A stretch of 64,000 nucleotides of DNA from CAZRGV01 sp964599655 (lineage in GTDB: Bacteria; Planctomycetota; Planctomycetia; Isosphaerales; Isosphaeraceae): the NCBI GenBank assembly GCA_964599655.1, contig CAZRGV010000015.1, positions 1-64,000 of the forward strand. Reading direction: 5' to 3'. Of this stretch, positions 27,395 to 37,395 are shown piece after piece. The first letter of the stretch is position 1, and each line of letters starts with the position of its first letter. Under the pieces are notes generated by a model. That model searched no databases. It was not told the origin of the DNA and was given only the letters and a program-made list of their open reading frames with translations. The position numbers were made by a program, and so were the translations under genes.

Positions 27395-27658
27395 ATGCGC
27401 CTCAAAACCCTCCCGATTCGGCGTGAGACCTCACCCCACCTCTTGCAAGCGGCCAAGCTGGGCGCAAGGATCGCGACACGGAGCGATCGTCAACAGGGAT
27501 TCGATGACGATTCGATTCGAGAACGCCAGCTCAGTCGCTTCCGCTCGGCCCTGAATTACGAGATTCAGGACGAGTACGAGCGAGAGACCCTCATGGCCGC
27601 GATCCAGCGCGCCATTGAGGATGCTTTGACCGAAGAAGATCCCGCACCACGGATTTGA
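27395..27658 (+). CDS. Small hypothetical protein (87 aa)
   Basis: ATG with GGGGAG about 8 nt upstream. Basic N-terminus, then RERQLSRFRSALNYEIQDEY and an acidic helix ending in DALTEEDPAPRI. Balanced charge and helix-forming composition suggest a true protein. No family recognised and no neighbour that hints at function. Confidence 0.5.
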   Translation: MRLKTLPIRRETSPHLLQAAKLGARIATRSDRQQGFDDDSIRERQLSRFRSALNYEIQDEYERETLMAAIQRAIEDALTEEDPAPRI

Positions 27659-28189
27659 CTTGAGGGGCGTTCCTTCACGTGAGAATCTCGCCGCGCGTCC
27701 GCGGTGAACTCTCGACGATCAGGATCAGCCCCCATCGAGGACAAGGAGTCGACTCCTTCGACACACCGCGCGTCGCCTCGCCCCCGAAACCCCTCGACCG
27801 CTCCGAGCGCCAGACCCCGTTTCTGAAGCGCTCGGACGGTCCGCAAGAATCTTCGGTTTCTCGCATCCGGCGAGTTCGTACCAAGACGCCTTGAAAGGCA
27901 AAGCGGTCCTGCTCGCGAGAACGCCTGGAAAACCCGACAACGTTGGTACGTCGCGACTCCGCTCGGTTCCCGCCGCGACGCAACCCGAGCCACGACCTCT
28001 CCCTGCCGTCTGGCCGCCAGGCGATCGTCCGCCGGATCCCGGAACTTCGTTCGGCAGAGATCTGGTTAGGATGGGATCTCCCAGCGCGGTTCGCGCCGAG
28101 AGGTTGAGCCCATGGCAAGGCAATCGGCCCGCCGGAGCCTGAATCCGCCTGGTTTCCAGCCCCTCGCCTAGAGATGTCGGCCGCACGAG
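27659..28189. other. 530-bp stretch with no recognisable gene
   Basis: Open frames on both strands are arginine/serine-rich noise without ribosome binding sites. No hairpins with T-runs, tRNA or repeat seen. Confidence 0.4.
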
Positions 28190-29347
28190 TCAACCGCTCG
28201 AGGCCGAGGGATCCCGCCCTTGAGAGCCTGATATCGGCAGGTTGGGGAGTCCGCCTCGTTCCAGGATTCGGTCTCTCAGGGCTTCGAACAAGACGCGATG
28301 TCCCAGCGGGCTGGGGTGTTTGTCCCAGGGAGCGATCCGGAACGCGTCGACTTCGAGGGAATCGAACGCGTTGGTCAAGTCGAGACAATCCATGCCGTGG
28401 CTCCCGGCAACTTGTCGAATTTTTCGAAAAATGTAAGGATTTTCGACTTTTTGATCAGCACGCGGCAGGACCACGACGAGAATCGGCAAGCCGAGTCGCC
28501 GGGCCTCCTGGCTCCAGCCGGCGTAGGTACGTTCCATCAATTCCAGCGTCATCTCCCGCAGCTTTCCGCCAAACTCATCGGCCGTGTCGCTGGAGCTGAC
28601 TCCCGCGCGCCGGAGGGCCTCTTGAACAAACGGGTACGGGATCGGCACACCCCGTTTGACAATCGCATGAAGGTGTAATTCCTCCAGTGAGAAATCGAGC
28701 GCCGTGGCATCACAGAGGATGAGGTCCGGATTGAGGGCCTCGACCTGGTTCTGGAGGCGCCAGAGTCGTTGCGTCGGCGAGTCGCTCGAAACGGACAGGT
28801 TCAGAACCTCCACGCGCCGCTCCGGTCCGGTCGCCTGGTCGAGCCAGTGTTCCAGCAGACGAATATAGATTTGCTCGTCCTCGACTCCATGCCCCATCGT
28901 GTTCGAGGAGCCGAGCACAACGATGCGGTACGTTCCAGCCGGCTTCTCTCGAGAGACCTGCGGCCCACGAAAGCCAAGCCGATTGATCCGGAGCATGGTT
29001 CCGTTCCAGGTCGTCTCCTGGTTAGCTCGGAGGCGCCACCGGTCATAGCGATGGACTTCCTCGACGACCCCGGAATCGGCAAAGGTCCTCCATCCAGGTG
29101 GCGGGGGGACCTCCTCTTCGCGTCCCGAGAGCCCCTTCCCTCGCGGCCTCGGGCGAGACGCGTCGATCAGGGTTTCATAGTAGCCCTGAGCCCGGGCCTG
29201 ACCGAGTTCGTCCTCGATTCGTCCCCGGCCTCGTAGCCGTTCGATGACCTCGGAGTTCGAGTTCAGCGTCCCCGCGATAAGCAGGACGAACGCGATGGCG
29301 ACACTCATGCAATCACCGCGAAACGACGGAGCCTGAGCCGGTCCCAT
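28190..29347 (-). CDS. Exported SGNH/GDSL-type hydrolase
   Basis: 385 residues from the ATG at 29347, which has AGGGAGG about 9 nt upstream; the open frame to 29608 is not supported. A single N-terminal membrane helix or uncleaved signal (about 14-31, MSVAIAFVLLIAGTL) precedes a linker. The SGNH core begins with TYRIVVLGSSNTMGHGVED (block I serine; about 126-144), then ILCDATALDFSLEEL (block III region), and ends in WDKHPSPLGHRVLFEAL with the H-x-S-x-x-G-H motif carrying the catalytic histidine. An O-acyl hydrolase or transferase of surface glycans is likely. It is the second SGNH gene in the window. Confidence 0.75.
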   Translation of the reverse strand: MGPAQAPSFRGDCMSVAIAFVLLIAGTLNSNSEVIERLRGRGRIEDELGQARAQGYYETLIDASRPRPRGKGLSGREEEVPPPPGWRTFADSGVVEEVHRYDRWRLRANQETTWNGTMLRINRLGFRGPQVSREKPAGTYRIVVLGSSNTMGHGVEDEQIYIRLLEHWLDQATGPERRVEVLNLSVSSDSPTQRLWRLQNQVEALNPDLILCDATALDFSLEELHLHAIVKRGVPIPYPFVQEALRRAGVSSSDTADEFGGKLREMTLELMERTYAGWSQEARRLGLPILVVVLPRADQKVENPYIFRKIRQVAGSHGMDCLDLTNAFDSLEVDAFRIAPWDKHPSPLGHRVLFEALRDRILERGGLPNLPISGSQGRDPSASSG

Positions 29348-29735
29348 TCTCGATCGCCTCCCTTCCTGGTTCAGGACACCGCCGACACGGTCCTCGCCCC
29401 ATCGGTTTGGAGGCCCAGAAGCTATTCGATGGTCCAAATCACGGCCAGACCAGTTCACCGAGCCAATGAGGCGTCTGGTCGAGGTCATCCACTCGAATCG
29501 AGGACGATGCTCGCGAACTTGGCCGTCACAGCCTGGATGAATCGACGGAAGCCATACCGTTGGACTCCGTCCCGCCCGGAAGCTTGTGAAAGAGCGAGGC
29601 TTGCCCACCGGAGGGCCGATTGTATAGTGTGTTAGGAAGGGATATTTCGGTCGGTCATCTACGCGGTTGGTTTTTCGAAAAGGTCGAAGACCTGCTCAGT
29701 GGATGCCGGCATGAGATGAGCGGAGGGTGTTCGCC
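29348..29735. other. Intergenic region between divergent genes
   Basis: About 390 bp between the SGNH hydrolase (minus) and the secreted protein (plus). It holds the promoter candidate at 29601-29628. Nothing else recognisable. Confidence 0.4.
29601..29628 (+). promoter_or_regulatory. Promoter candidate for the secreted protein gene
   Basis: TTGCCC at 29601-29606, a 16-bp spacer and TATAGT at 29623-29628, about 108 bp upstream of the ATG at 29736. Confidence 0.4.
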
Positions 29736-30272
29736 ATGCGTCGTGCCCTGGTCGGCCTGGCCTTCGTCGTCTTCCTGAGTTCGTGGTCGTCGACTGTTCG
29801 GGCGCAGGCGGTTAACGGAACAGGATTCAGCGATCCCTTCTTCCTCTACTACGGATACTTCTTGCCCCAGCAGGCGTATCTCGCCTCCATTCCTCGCCCA
29901 GAGGACACCGTGAGGGAAATCTCCGCGCGACGGCAGGTCAACGCCCTGACCGAGCGCGCTGGACTTTACGACCCACTCGGATCGTTCGGCGGCGAAACGC
30001 TGGATCCGTTCGGCCGAGGCGCGGCCCCCTCGGGTAGCCGGATGGTGAGTACCTACAACAGTGGCGTCGCAAACATGAACCTCAACGGGTCCGGGCCCCC
30101 AGGTTACTTCAATCGGGTCGGACGATATTATCCCGGAATCAAAGTCGGACGCGGGCCCAACTCGTATGTTGCCACGTCGGGTCGAGGCGGTGGGTCCAGG
30201 CTGGGGGCTGGCTATGGCATGTCGGGCGCCTACGGGTATCTTCCTCCGGGCGTGAAAATGCCAAGTCGTTAA
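29736..30272 (+). CDS. Secreted Gly/Tyr-rich hypothetical protein
   Basis: 178 residues from the ATG at 29736 with CGGAGGG about 8 nt upstream (a GTG at 29727 sits inside the binding site). The signal peptide MRRALVGLAFVVFLSSWSS ends near VRAQA. The mature part is rich in Gly, Tyr, Pro and Asn (FFLYYGYFLPQQAY, GYFNRVGRYYPGIKVGRG, GYGMSGAYGYLPPG), the composition of a disordered surface or matrix protein. No domain recognised. Confidence 0.65.
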   Translation: MRRALVGLAFVVFLSSWSSTVRAQAVNGTGFSDPFFLYYGYFLPQQAYLASIPRPEDTVREISARRQVNALTERAGLYDPLGSFGGETLDPFGRGAAPSGSRMVSTYNSGVANMNLNGSGPPGYFNRVGRYYPGIKVGRGPNSYVATSGRGGGSRLGAGYGMSGAYGYLPPGVKMPSR

Positions 30273-30567
30273 GTGCTTCCCCGACTGGCAATGGCTCGGT
30301 ACTCAGGAGTCCGTTTCGGGTTACATGACTCAGGGAGCTCGGGAACGCGTGGCCTAAACCGACGAATCCTTCCCGCGGGGTAAGCGTCTGCGGACCTCGG
30401 GCCGAACCGGATTGGCCTGGCGCGCAAACGTTTACCCCGCAAGAATTTACAGCCAACGAAGTGGTGATTTCCGGCTCCGATCCGCGTTAGGCGTTCCAGG
30501 CGAATCGACTGGGGAGAGTTTCGGAGCGGCGTCAGCACGTTTGGGCCGTTTGCCGAGGCGAGCATCC
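30273..30567. other. Intergenic region upstream of the anti-sigma-like gene
   Basis: 295 bp, no gene. No sigma-factor gene is present where one would be expected next to an anti-sigma-like gene. Confidence 0.4.
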
Positions 30568-31065
30568 ATGGTTCCCGAGCAACAGCGATTGTCGACCGCC
30601 GAGCGTTCGAACCTGGTTGCGTATCTCGACGGCCAACTGTCCGAGGATGAGGCTCGGGCCATCGCGACGAAACTCACCCACAGCCCGTCGGCGCGTTACG
30701 AGGCGGACGCCCTCGAACGAACCTGGGAGCTTCTCGACTACTTGTCGCGTCCCCGAGCCTCGCAGGAACTGGCCACTCGAACCCTCTCGATGGCCAGGCA
30801 ACTCGATGAGCGCGGGGGCCAGATCGTCTCCGCCGCAAGTCTGGCGTTTCGGCGCTTGGCCCAGGTGCTCATCACCGCGGCGACCGTGGTCGCAATCCTG
30901 GCCCTGGGTTATGCCACCACGCGATGGGCCTGGCCGGATCCCACCGCAAGGTTGGCACGTGACCTCTCGATCGCCGAGCACCTTGACGAGTACCAGGACG
31001 TGGGCTCCTTCGAGTTTCTCCAGCAACTGGACATCTCGACGGCCTTTCCGGAGGACGCGCCTTGA
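30568..31065 (+). CDS. Anti-sigma-factor-like single-pass membrane protein
   Basis: 165 residues from the ATG at 30568; the open frame from 30412 adds an unsupported leader. The cytoplasmic N-terminus (LSTAERSNLVAYLDGQLSEDEARAI) is the helical start seen in planctomycete anti-sigma-like proteins, without the zinc-binding HxxxCxxC. One transmembrane helix (about 102-122, VLITAATVVAILALGYATT) leads to a short periplasmic tail ending in YQDVGSFEFLQQLDISTAF. Its stop overlaps the TTG start of the next gene. The anti-sigma call is by architecture only. Confidence 0.55.
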   Translation: MVPEQQRLSTAERSNLVAYLDGQLSEDEARAIATKLTHSPSARYEADALERTWELLDYLSRPRASQELATRTLSMARQLDERGGQIVSAASLAFRRLAQVLITAATVVAILALGYATTRWAWPDPTARLARDLSIAEHLDEYQDVGSFEFLQQLDISTAFPEDAP

Positions 31066-32138
31066 GTTCCGCCGGTGTGAGGCTTGATTCCCGTTTCCCT
31101 CGCCGCGGGGACGTCGATCCACGCCTTCGAAGTGTCAGAAACCTGCGAGGCGATCGTGGGATCTCGGCCTTGCTCGTGGTCCTGCTCACGACGGCGATCA
31201 TGAGCGGAGGATTCGAAGCAGCCCGGGCGGAGGACAAAACCGATAATCTGGATCGTCTTAGGTCGATGCCGTTGGAGCTGAGGCAACATCTGGCCCAGAA
31301 AATTCGAGAATTCGATGCCTTACCCAGCGACCGGCAAGCCGAGATTCGGACGCTCGACCAGAGAATCGCCGAACTGCCTCCGGCGGACCGCGAACGCTAT
31401 CTTCAGTTGATACGAAGGTACCATCTCTGGCTTCAGAGTCTGCCCGACGCGAAACGTCAGGCCATTGAGCAGTCCCCGCCGGAAGACCGAATCAAGCTGG
31501 TCAATCAGTACCGCGACGAACAACGCAAATCCAACTCGATGCTTCGCTCGTCGAGCGACTGGCTACAGGTCTCCGCTTTGAGTCCCGAGCCGCTCCGCCG
31601 TCTGGCGATCGAGTTGAAGTTCTGGTTCTCGCTTGAGCCCGAGGAACGGCAGAAGATCCTCCGACTTCCCAATCGTAACGCCCAGAGGACCCAGGTCGAG
31701 GAACTCGCGAGGGAACGGTTCCCCCAACTCCGCGAGTTTCGCAGGGAACAGCAAAGGCGGTTCGCCGCCGAGGAAGAAGACGTCAAGCGCGAACTCGCAA
31801 AGCGGTTCGGTCCGGGAAAGATTCCGGCCAAGCGCGAAGACGTCTTCCGAAAAATCGCCGAACTCCGGTTCCTTCAGGAATTCGACCCCGCCCCGGTTTC
31901 GATTCGAAACCTTCAACGATTTGAAGCCGCCATGCCACCCTGGGTGAGAGAGTCGCTCGACCCGCTTCCCCCTGACGCCGCCGACCGCCGCCTGAAGGTT
32001 CTCTATCGGCTCATCTTCCCAGCGCCAAACGAACTTCCTGAGCCCAAGCCAACGACGAAAACCCAGCCCGGGACACGCCCTTCCGTCGCTCCGTCCAAAC
32101 CCGTAACTCCTCCTCCGACTACGGTGACTCCGTTTTGA
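31062..32138 (+). CDS. Exported, helix-rich hypothetical protein
   Basis: 358 residues from a TTG overlapping the upstream stop by 4 nt. A signal-like segment (about 34-54, ISALLVVLLTTAIMSGGFEAARA) is followed by repeated helical units built on a motif of the type LP..dR..i...P (DALPSDRQAEIRTL, ELPPADRERYLQL, SLPDAKRQAIEQSP, LEPEERQKILRLP). This resembles DUF3106-type proteins. The tail is Pro/Thr-rich. Translational coupling suggests it works with the anti-sigma-like protein, perhaps as its periplasmic sensor. Its own stop overlaps the possible TTG start of ribD. Confidence 0.6.
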   Translation: MSSAGVRLDSRFPRRGDVDPRLRSVRNLRGDRGISALLVVLLTTAIMSGGFEAARAEDKTDNLDRLRSMPLELRQHLAQKIREFDALPSDRQAEIRTLDQRIAELPPADRERYLQLIRRYHLWLQSLPDAKRQAIEQSPPEDRIKLVNQYRDEQRKSNSMLRSSSDWLQVSALSPEPLRRLAIELKFWFSLEPEERQKILRLPNRNAQRTQVEELARERFPQLREFRREQQRRFAAEEEDVKRELAKRFGPGKIPAKREDVFRKIAELRFLQEFDPAPVSIRNLQRFEAAMPPWVRESLDPLPPDAADRRLKVLYRLIFPAPNELPEPKPTTKTQPGTRPSVAPSKPVTPPPTTVTPF

Positions 32139-33291
32139 TCCGCGACGCATCCTTCGTGGCTTCCACTGACGTTTTCTGGATGAAGCGCGCTTTGGCGGAA
32201 GCCGCGCGCGGAATCGGATCGGTCGAGCCGAATCCGATGGTCGGGGCCGTCGTGGTGCGGGACGGTCGAGCCGTCGGGATCGGCCATCACGAGCGATTTG
32301 GCGGCCCCCACGCCGAAGTGGTCGCGCTGGCGCGGGCCGGCGGCGCCGCGAACGGGGCAACATTGTACGTAACCCTTGAACCCTGCTGTCATTACGGAAA
32401 GACCCCCCCCTGCGCCGAGGCCGTTTTGCAAGCCGGAATCGGCCGCGTCGTGGCCGCCATGCGAGATCCCTTTCCCCAAGTGGATGGCGGTGGATTCGCT
32501 CAGCTGCAGGCTGCGGGTGTCGTTGTCGAGTCGGGTCTCGAAGCCGAGGCGGCTCGACGGCCCAACGCTNNNNNNNNNNGTATTTGAAACGGCTGGCCAC
32601 CGGCTTGCCGTACGTGACCGCCAAGTGGGCCATGACTCTGGACGGAAAGACATCCGCCGCAAGCGGTGACAGCAAATGGATCTCTGGTCCTCGATCGCGG
32701 GCCATGGTCCACGAGTTGCGAGGACGAATGGACGCCATTGCCGTGGGAATCGGCACGGTCCTGGCCGACGATCCCGAGCTCACCGCGAGGCCGCCGGGTC
32801 CGAGAACCGCCGTTCGACTGGTGCTTGACAGTGCCGCACGATTGCCGGTTGGATGCAGGCTGGCTCGGACGGCGCGCGAGGTGCCGGTCTGGATCGCCGT
32901 GACCAACCGCGCTCCGATCGAGCGACTCCGCTTGCTCGAAGGGATTGGCTGCGAGCTCCTTGCGTTTCCTGGTGATGGTCCAGTCCCCGTGTTACCCTTG
33001 CTTGTCGAACTCGGTCGACGAGGTCTGACAAACCTCTTGGTCGAGGGTGGAGGGCGGGTCCTCGGGTCGTTTCTGGACGCCAACCAAGTCGACGCCGTCG
33101 AGGTATTCATCGCTCCAATCCTCGAAGGAGGCGATCACCCGTTCACTCCCGTGCGAGGATCGGGCGTCACCCGGATGGCCGAGGCTCTCCGTCTCGACCG
33201 GCATGAGATCAGCCGACTCGATGGCGACATCCAGCTTCGCGGCACCGTTTCGCGACCCTGGCTGGCACCCGGACGAAACGAACCTGAGTGA
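32135..33291 (+). CDS. ribD: Bifunctional riboflavin deaminase-reductase RibD (interrupted by an assembly gap)
   Basis: Second and third steps of riboflavin synthesis. The N-terminal deaminase (32135-32569) has PNPMVGAVVVRDG, the zinc ligands in PHAEV and PCCHYGKTPPC. After 10 N (32570-32579) the reductase part continues from YLKRLATGLPYVTAKWAMTL, with DGKTSAASGDS, AIAVGIGTVLADDPELTAR and LLVEGGGRVLGSF. The two halves are in different frames across the nominal gap; by family comparison only about one codon should be missing, so the N count is an artefact. The start could be the TTG at 32135 or the GTG at 32156; neither has a good binding site. Confidence 0.92.
32570..32579. other. Assembly gap inside ribD (10 N)
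   Basis: The N run breaks the ribD frame between PNA and YLKRL. Homologues have about one residue between these segments. Confidence 0.95.
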
Positions 33292-33323
33292 TCCCCCCGA
33301 ACCCGCGTCCCGGAGCCCGGGGG

Positions 33324-36300
33324 TCAGGTTTTCGCCACACCCGATTGTGGGTGTCGAAGACGAATCCGTGCCCCATCTCCTGGCGATGCTTGTGGATCGA
33401 GGAATAGCCGGAGGCGCTGGCTCGCCAGGCTGATTCCGGGACGGAATTCCAGTGTCCGACCGTCCGCCGCGGCCGGAAACCTCGCGGCAATCTCGCCATC
33501 GTCGGGCGAGAGCGGGACGATTTTGGGGTGTGCCACGAGGATTGTCGGCGGGACCTCCACTCCGGGCGGCTCGGTCCGGAAGCTCAACGACCACGGTCGA
33601 CCCGGAAGAATCGGCGCACGGAGTCGATAGGAGACGTTGACTTCCGTCTGGGCCTCGGGCACCACCGCGCGCGATGTCGGCTCGATGCCTGGCGAGAGCA
33701 GCGTTCGACCTCCGCTCGTCGCGACCGTGAAGACCGAGATGTGCCACGGTCCGTCCGGTCTCGGAGGTAGTGTGAGGACATGGCGTCGGAGCCGGGCGTA
33801 TTCCTCGTCTTGAACCATCTCGGTGATGGCCTCGGGATCCTGCGGACCCTCGGCGAATCGACCCGGCCGGGCCGCCAGCAGGCAATGCGATCCCATCGGG
33901 TTCCATTTCCAACGAAGGAGAACCTTGTCGGGCTCGCTCGAACGAACCGCTCGCAACTCGGATGGGTCGGCCACATGAGAAAATGCAAGCTCGCGGCCAA
34001 CCACCACCGTCCCGGCTTGGAACGTCAACGGCGTGTAGTAGCCCAACTTCAACCCCGTCGATCGTGTCTCGAACGTCAGGCCGGGCTCCGCTTGCTCAAG
34101 CCAAACTCCAGGTAGAGCTTCGGCTTGCGTCTCGGATAGTTGGTCACCTGGCGACATTTCCAGGGAACCCTCGGTTCGGATCACTCGCACCTGGCCTCGT
34201 TCAGGGGGGCTCCATGTCAGGCGAAGCCGGCCATCGGACTCGGCGGCGATCGTCAGATCGTCGACGGGGGGGATCGGAGGGTGCGGTACGGCCACGACGA
34301 AGACGCCGCGAGACGCATAAAGGCGACCCCCGGGTGCTGGAAAGAGGGAAAACAGCCCATAGTGATAGGCCCGATCGTCGACGAGTCCCTGATCGATCAC
34401 GCGATCGAGTTGGGCCTCGACCGGTTCGCCATCACGGGGTCCCTCGGGCGGTGATCCGAGCTTCCGAACGACCCGAACGCCGGCGGCGCCCACGGGAGGC
34501 GTCCAGGAAAGTTGAATTTCGCCGCCGCGAACCTCGACCCGGACATTCGTCACTTCACCGAGCATCAGGAACGGCCCCGCCGCCACGCCGAGAAGCGAGC
34601 TGACCCCGTTCCTGACGGAATACACGCCATAGCCAAACGACTCGCCGGGCGAAGGGCTGGTGTCGTCCCAGTGGGTCGTGGACACTTCGACAACGGTCTG
34701 GCCATCCTCGATATGTTGGGGGGCGGCCGCTCGCTTTCGGATCACTCGGTAAGACACCGGTCCGAGGCCGTCGGGCTTGGGACCGGTCCAGCTCAGTCGA
34801 ATTCGACCGGTGCTCACCTCGGCTCGAAGTTCGGTCGGTCCATCCGGCGGGCACTGCCGCAGCCCCTCGCGAGCTTCGGGCAGGTCGGACGCCCTCGCCA
34901 GCGCCTCTCGATAGACCTCCCTCGCTGCGGCGGAATCGGTTCGAGCCAGGTGGCGCGCCCGTACCACGAGGGCCTGGGCCTGTGAGAGGGCCTCGGAAAC
35001 TTCCTCCTGGGCAGCCCGTAATTCCGAGTCCGTGGGACCCACCAGCCGCGACCAAGCTCGAACCGCCGATTGAGCCGCGACCAGCCGATGCCGCGCGCGC
35101 TCCGACCGCCAAGCCAGCTTGCACTCGTCGATTTCAGCGCGCTGTCGCTTGATTTTCTCGATCCCATGGCGCGCGCCGGGATGATTCGGAGCGTACTCGA
35201 GGACCCGCTCCAGGTGACGCTCTGAGGTATCGAGATCATGCGACTTGAAGGCGCGCTGCGCCGCCTCGAAGTGACGGATCAAGGGCTCCAGGTGCTCCTC
35301 GCGGAAGCCGCAGCGGCAGCGGTTTTCATCGACCCATTGCGCCTGATGGCAGACCGGGCATTCCCAGCGGAGCGATGCCCGGCAATGTTTGCAGTTTCCC
35401 GACCCATGGATCTCGGCCCAGGCGTAGTCGGTCAGCCCGGAACACGACTNNNNNNNNNNNNNNNNNNNNNNNNNNNNNNNNNNNGCGCAGGAGGCGTCGA
35501 GATGGCGGGACGGCGGTCGTTGGACCGCTGGCCTTCAAGGCGACACCCTGTGCCTTGCACGCTCGGCGAATGAGCCGTTCCGCTCGTTCCGGCGCAATGC
35601 CGAGCGAGGCCGCCTCATCGAGCAACACGGCCCGGGTCCCCTCGTCGAGTCCGCTCAAACCCGTCAGGGTAAAGTCGATGGTCTCGCGCAGAGATTCCTC
35701 GGCCTCAACGGCCAGGGTCCGGTCGTACCGCACGCGTGCTTCGGGCGTGGTCAGGTTCGATTGGGCCAGGGAAACGGCATTCAGCCAGGCGGTTTTCTCG
35801 GCGGTGACCCGCGCCTTTTGCATCCATCGTTTTCGAGCCTCGGCAGCGCGCTCGACGATCTCCACGATCGGCGCGCTTCGAGGCAGCCCGAGCAGGTCGT
35901 AGAGATCTCGACTCCCGAGCGGCTCCAGGGCGATTTGGATCTGCCGCCGGGTGGCCGGTTCGAGGACGTCCCCTGGCGGTTCGAGATCCGATTCGGAATC
36001 CGGCGGAGGCTCGGGTAAGGGGGGAAACGGCTCAAGGAGCCGGTCAAGCTCATCCCTTGAAACGCCAAGCCGGTCGGCCTCGGCTCGAAGTAGGCTCCGG
36101 TCGCGAACGGTCAGGCCCCCCTTCGCGGCTCGCAAACGGATCAATCGTTGTAGCTCATCGAGCTGTCGACGGCGTTCGCAGGCTCTGGTCGAGGCGAGAT
36201 CCGCGTCGTAGGCGGCTCGCGAGGCAGGGTCGCTTAGAAGCGCCAGTTTCAGGTCGGGAATCTGATCGAGATAGGACTGGTAAAGCGTTCCCTTGCTTGG

Positions 36301-36411
36301 GTGTCGTGTTTTCGAGGACCATTCCGGCTGACAACGCGCGAGCGCGGCCTCAATCGTCGCCCGGTCGGCGTCGGGCGCCACGCCGAGCATCGCGTAATAA
36401 TCGGCGACCAT
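33324..36411 (-). CDS. Large J-like / zinc-ribbon / fibronectin-III-like protein (interrupted by an assembly gap)
   Basis: Read as one gene of about 1000 residues across 35 N (35450-35484). The N-terminal part (36411-35485) has a J-like module (YYAMLGVAPDADRATIEAAL ... LSDPASRAAYD) and a second one (DLYDLLGLPRSAPIVEIVE ... RVRYDRTL). The first reads HPS where the Hsp70-stimulating HPD is expected; the second lacks the motif. After the gap the sequence reads on without a stop from 35449 through CSGLTDYAW, GNCKHC, CPVCHQ and NRCRCGF, a double zinc ribbon, into a helical TPR-like region and four FN3-like repeats (RLSWTGP, QLSWTPP, RLTWSPP, LLRWKWN). No signal peptide. The two halves are out of frame over the nominal gap. 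Confidence 0.7.
35450..35484. other. Assembly gap (35 N)
   Basis: Lies between the J-like part and the zinc ribbon of the large minus-strand gene. The frame differs on the two sides, so the real length is not 35. Confidence 0.95.
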
Positions 36412-36569
36412 TGATTCCCGGCAACCCTCGTCAGGCTTGGCCCCTTCGGTCCGAAGCGTCTCGCATCCCGATGCTTCGGTTTCCTTCTATTTTCGGGCGC
36501 AGCGCAACTCGAGTCCAGCCTCGGCGGAAAGTTCAGCGGCATGATCCGCGAGGTCGCGAGCAACGCGTT

Positions 36570-37028
36570 TCAACTTGAGAGCATCGCCCGGCCGCTCGTG
36601 AGCACACGCTCCGCGATCGCCGTCGCATCGAGTCGGCAGGTCGCCGGAACGGCCACGGAGAGCACGGCCGTGATCTCGCCGGACTCATTACGAAGAGGGA
36701 CCGCCACCGATCGGGCGGCTCCGAACGCCCGAAGCCAGAGGCCCGAGCCGGTGCCGGGTGGCAAGGTCTCCGCCACCGACACGACGGGCTCCCCGTCGAC
36801 GACCGCCCGGACGATTCCCAGGTCGGTCCGGTCGATCGGAACCGACTGTGTCGCCAGGGCGAACCCTCGAGCGACGACCTCGGGCATATCCTCCGCGGCC
36901 ACGAAGACCGCCTGCAAGAGCTGGTCGCCCGACCTTCGCCAGAGGCCCGAGGCTCGGGCATTCAGTCCTCGTCGTAGACCTTCGACGGCCGCTTGAAGCG
37001 GTGAGGTTTCGGCTGGATCATCACCCAT
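36570..37028 (-). CDS. GAF-like domain protein
   Basis: 152 residues from the ATG at 37028; longer frames to 37142 overlap the FKBP gene. The sequence has the layout of a GAF domain: an N-terminal helix (LQAAVEGLRRGLNARASGL), strand-helix-strand with LLQAVFVAAEDMPEVVARGFALATQS, a central VDGEPVVSVAETLPP, then SVAVPLRNESGEITAVLSVAVP and a C-terminal helix. A small-molecule sensor or scaffold role is likely. It is 31 bp downstream of the FKBP gene, on the same strand. Confidence 0.6.
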   Translation of the reverse strand: MGDDPAETSPLQAAVEGLRRGLNARASGLWRRSGDQLLQAVFVAAEDMPEVVARGFALATQSVPIDRTDLGIVRAVVDGEPVVSVAETLPPGTGSGLWLRAFGAARSVAVPLRNESGEITAVLSVAVPATCRLDATAIAERVLTSGRAMLSS

Positions 37029-37059
37029 GAGCCAGGCCTTGACGTGGGATTCCTCGAGG

Positions 37060-37395
37060 TCACTGAATCGCAAGCAGCTCGACCTCGAAGAGGAGCGTGG
37101 CGTTGGGGGGAATCGGGCCTCCGGGCGTGCCCCTCGCTCCATAGCCTTCCTCGGGAGGAATCGTCAATTTTCGAATCCCGCCGATCTGCATACCTTCGAC
37201 GCCGACATCCCATCCCCGAATGACGCGCCCCGCCCCCAGCGGGAAACTGAACGGCTGGCCCCGGTCGTGGGAGCTGTCGAACTTCGTCCCGTCGATCAGC
37301 GTGCCGGTATAGTGAACCGAAACCCGATCACCCGCCTTGGCGGCCGCTCCGGTTCCTGTCTTCACGTCTTCAATCTTCGTCTGGAAGTTGGCCAA
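37060..37395 (-). CDS. FKBP-type peptidyl-prolyl isomerase
   Basis: 111 residues, a single cytoplasmic FKBP domain without signal peptide. Motifs: VSVHYTGTLIDGTKFDSSHD (active-site Tyr, Asp), FPLGAGRVIRGWDVGVEGM (Val-Ile and Trp of the binding pocket), KLTIPPEEGYGARG and the closing ATLLFEVELLAI. It catalyses cis-trans isomerisation of Xaa-Pro bonds. It may be co-transcribed with the downstream GAF-like gene and diverges from leuC. Confidence 0.95.
   Translation of the reverse strand: MANFQTKIEDVKTGTGAAAKAGDRVSVHYTGTLIDGTKFDSSHDRGQPFSFPLGAGRVIRGWDVGVEGMQIGGIRKLTIPPEEGYGARGTPGGPIPPNATLLFEVELLAIQ

Noticed and set aside
33324..35282. Stand-alone FN3 protein starting at 35282
   Set aside because: The frame continues upstream without a stop through a cysteine-rich zinc ribbon to the N gap, so 35282 is not the true start.
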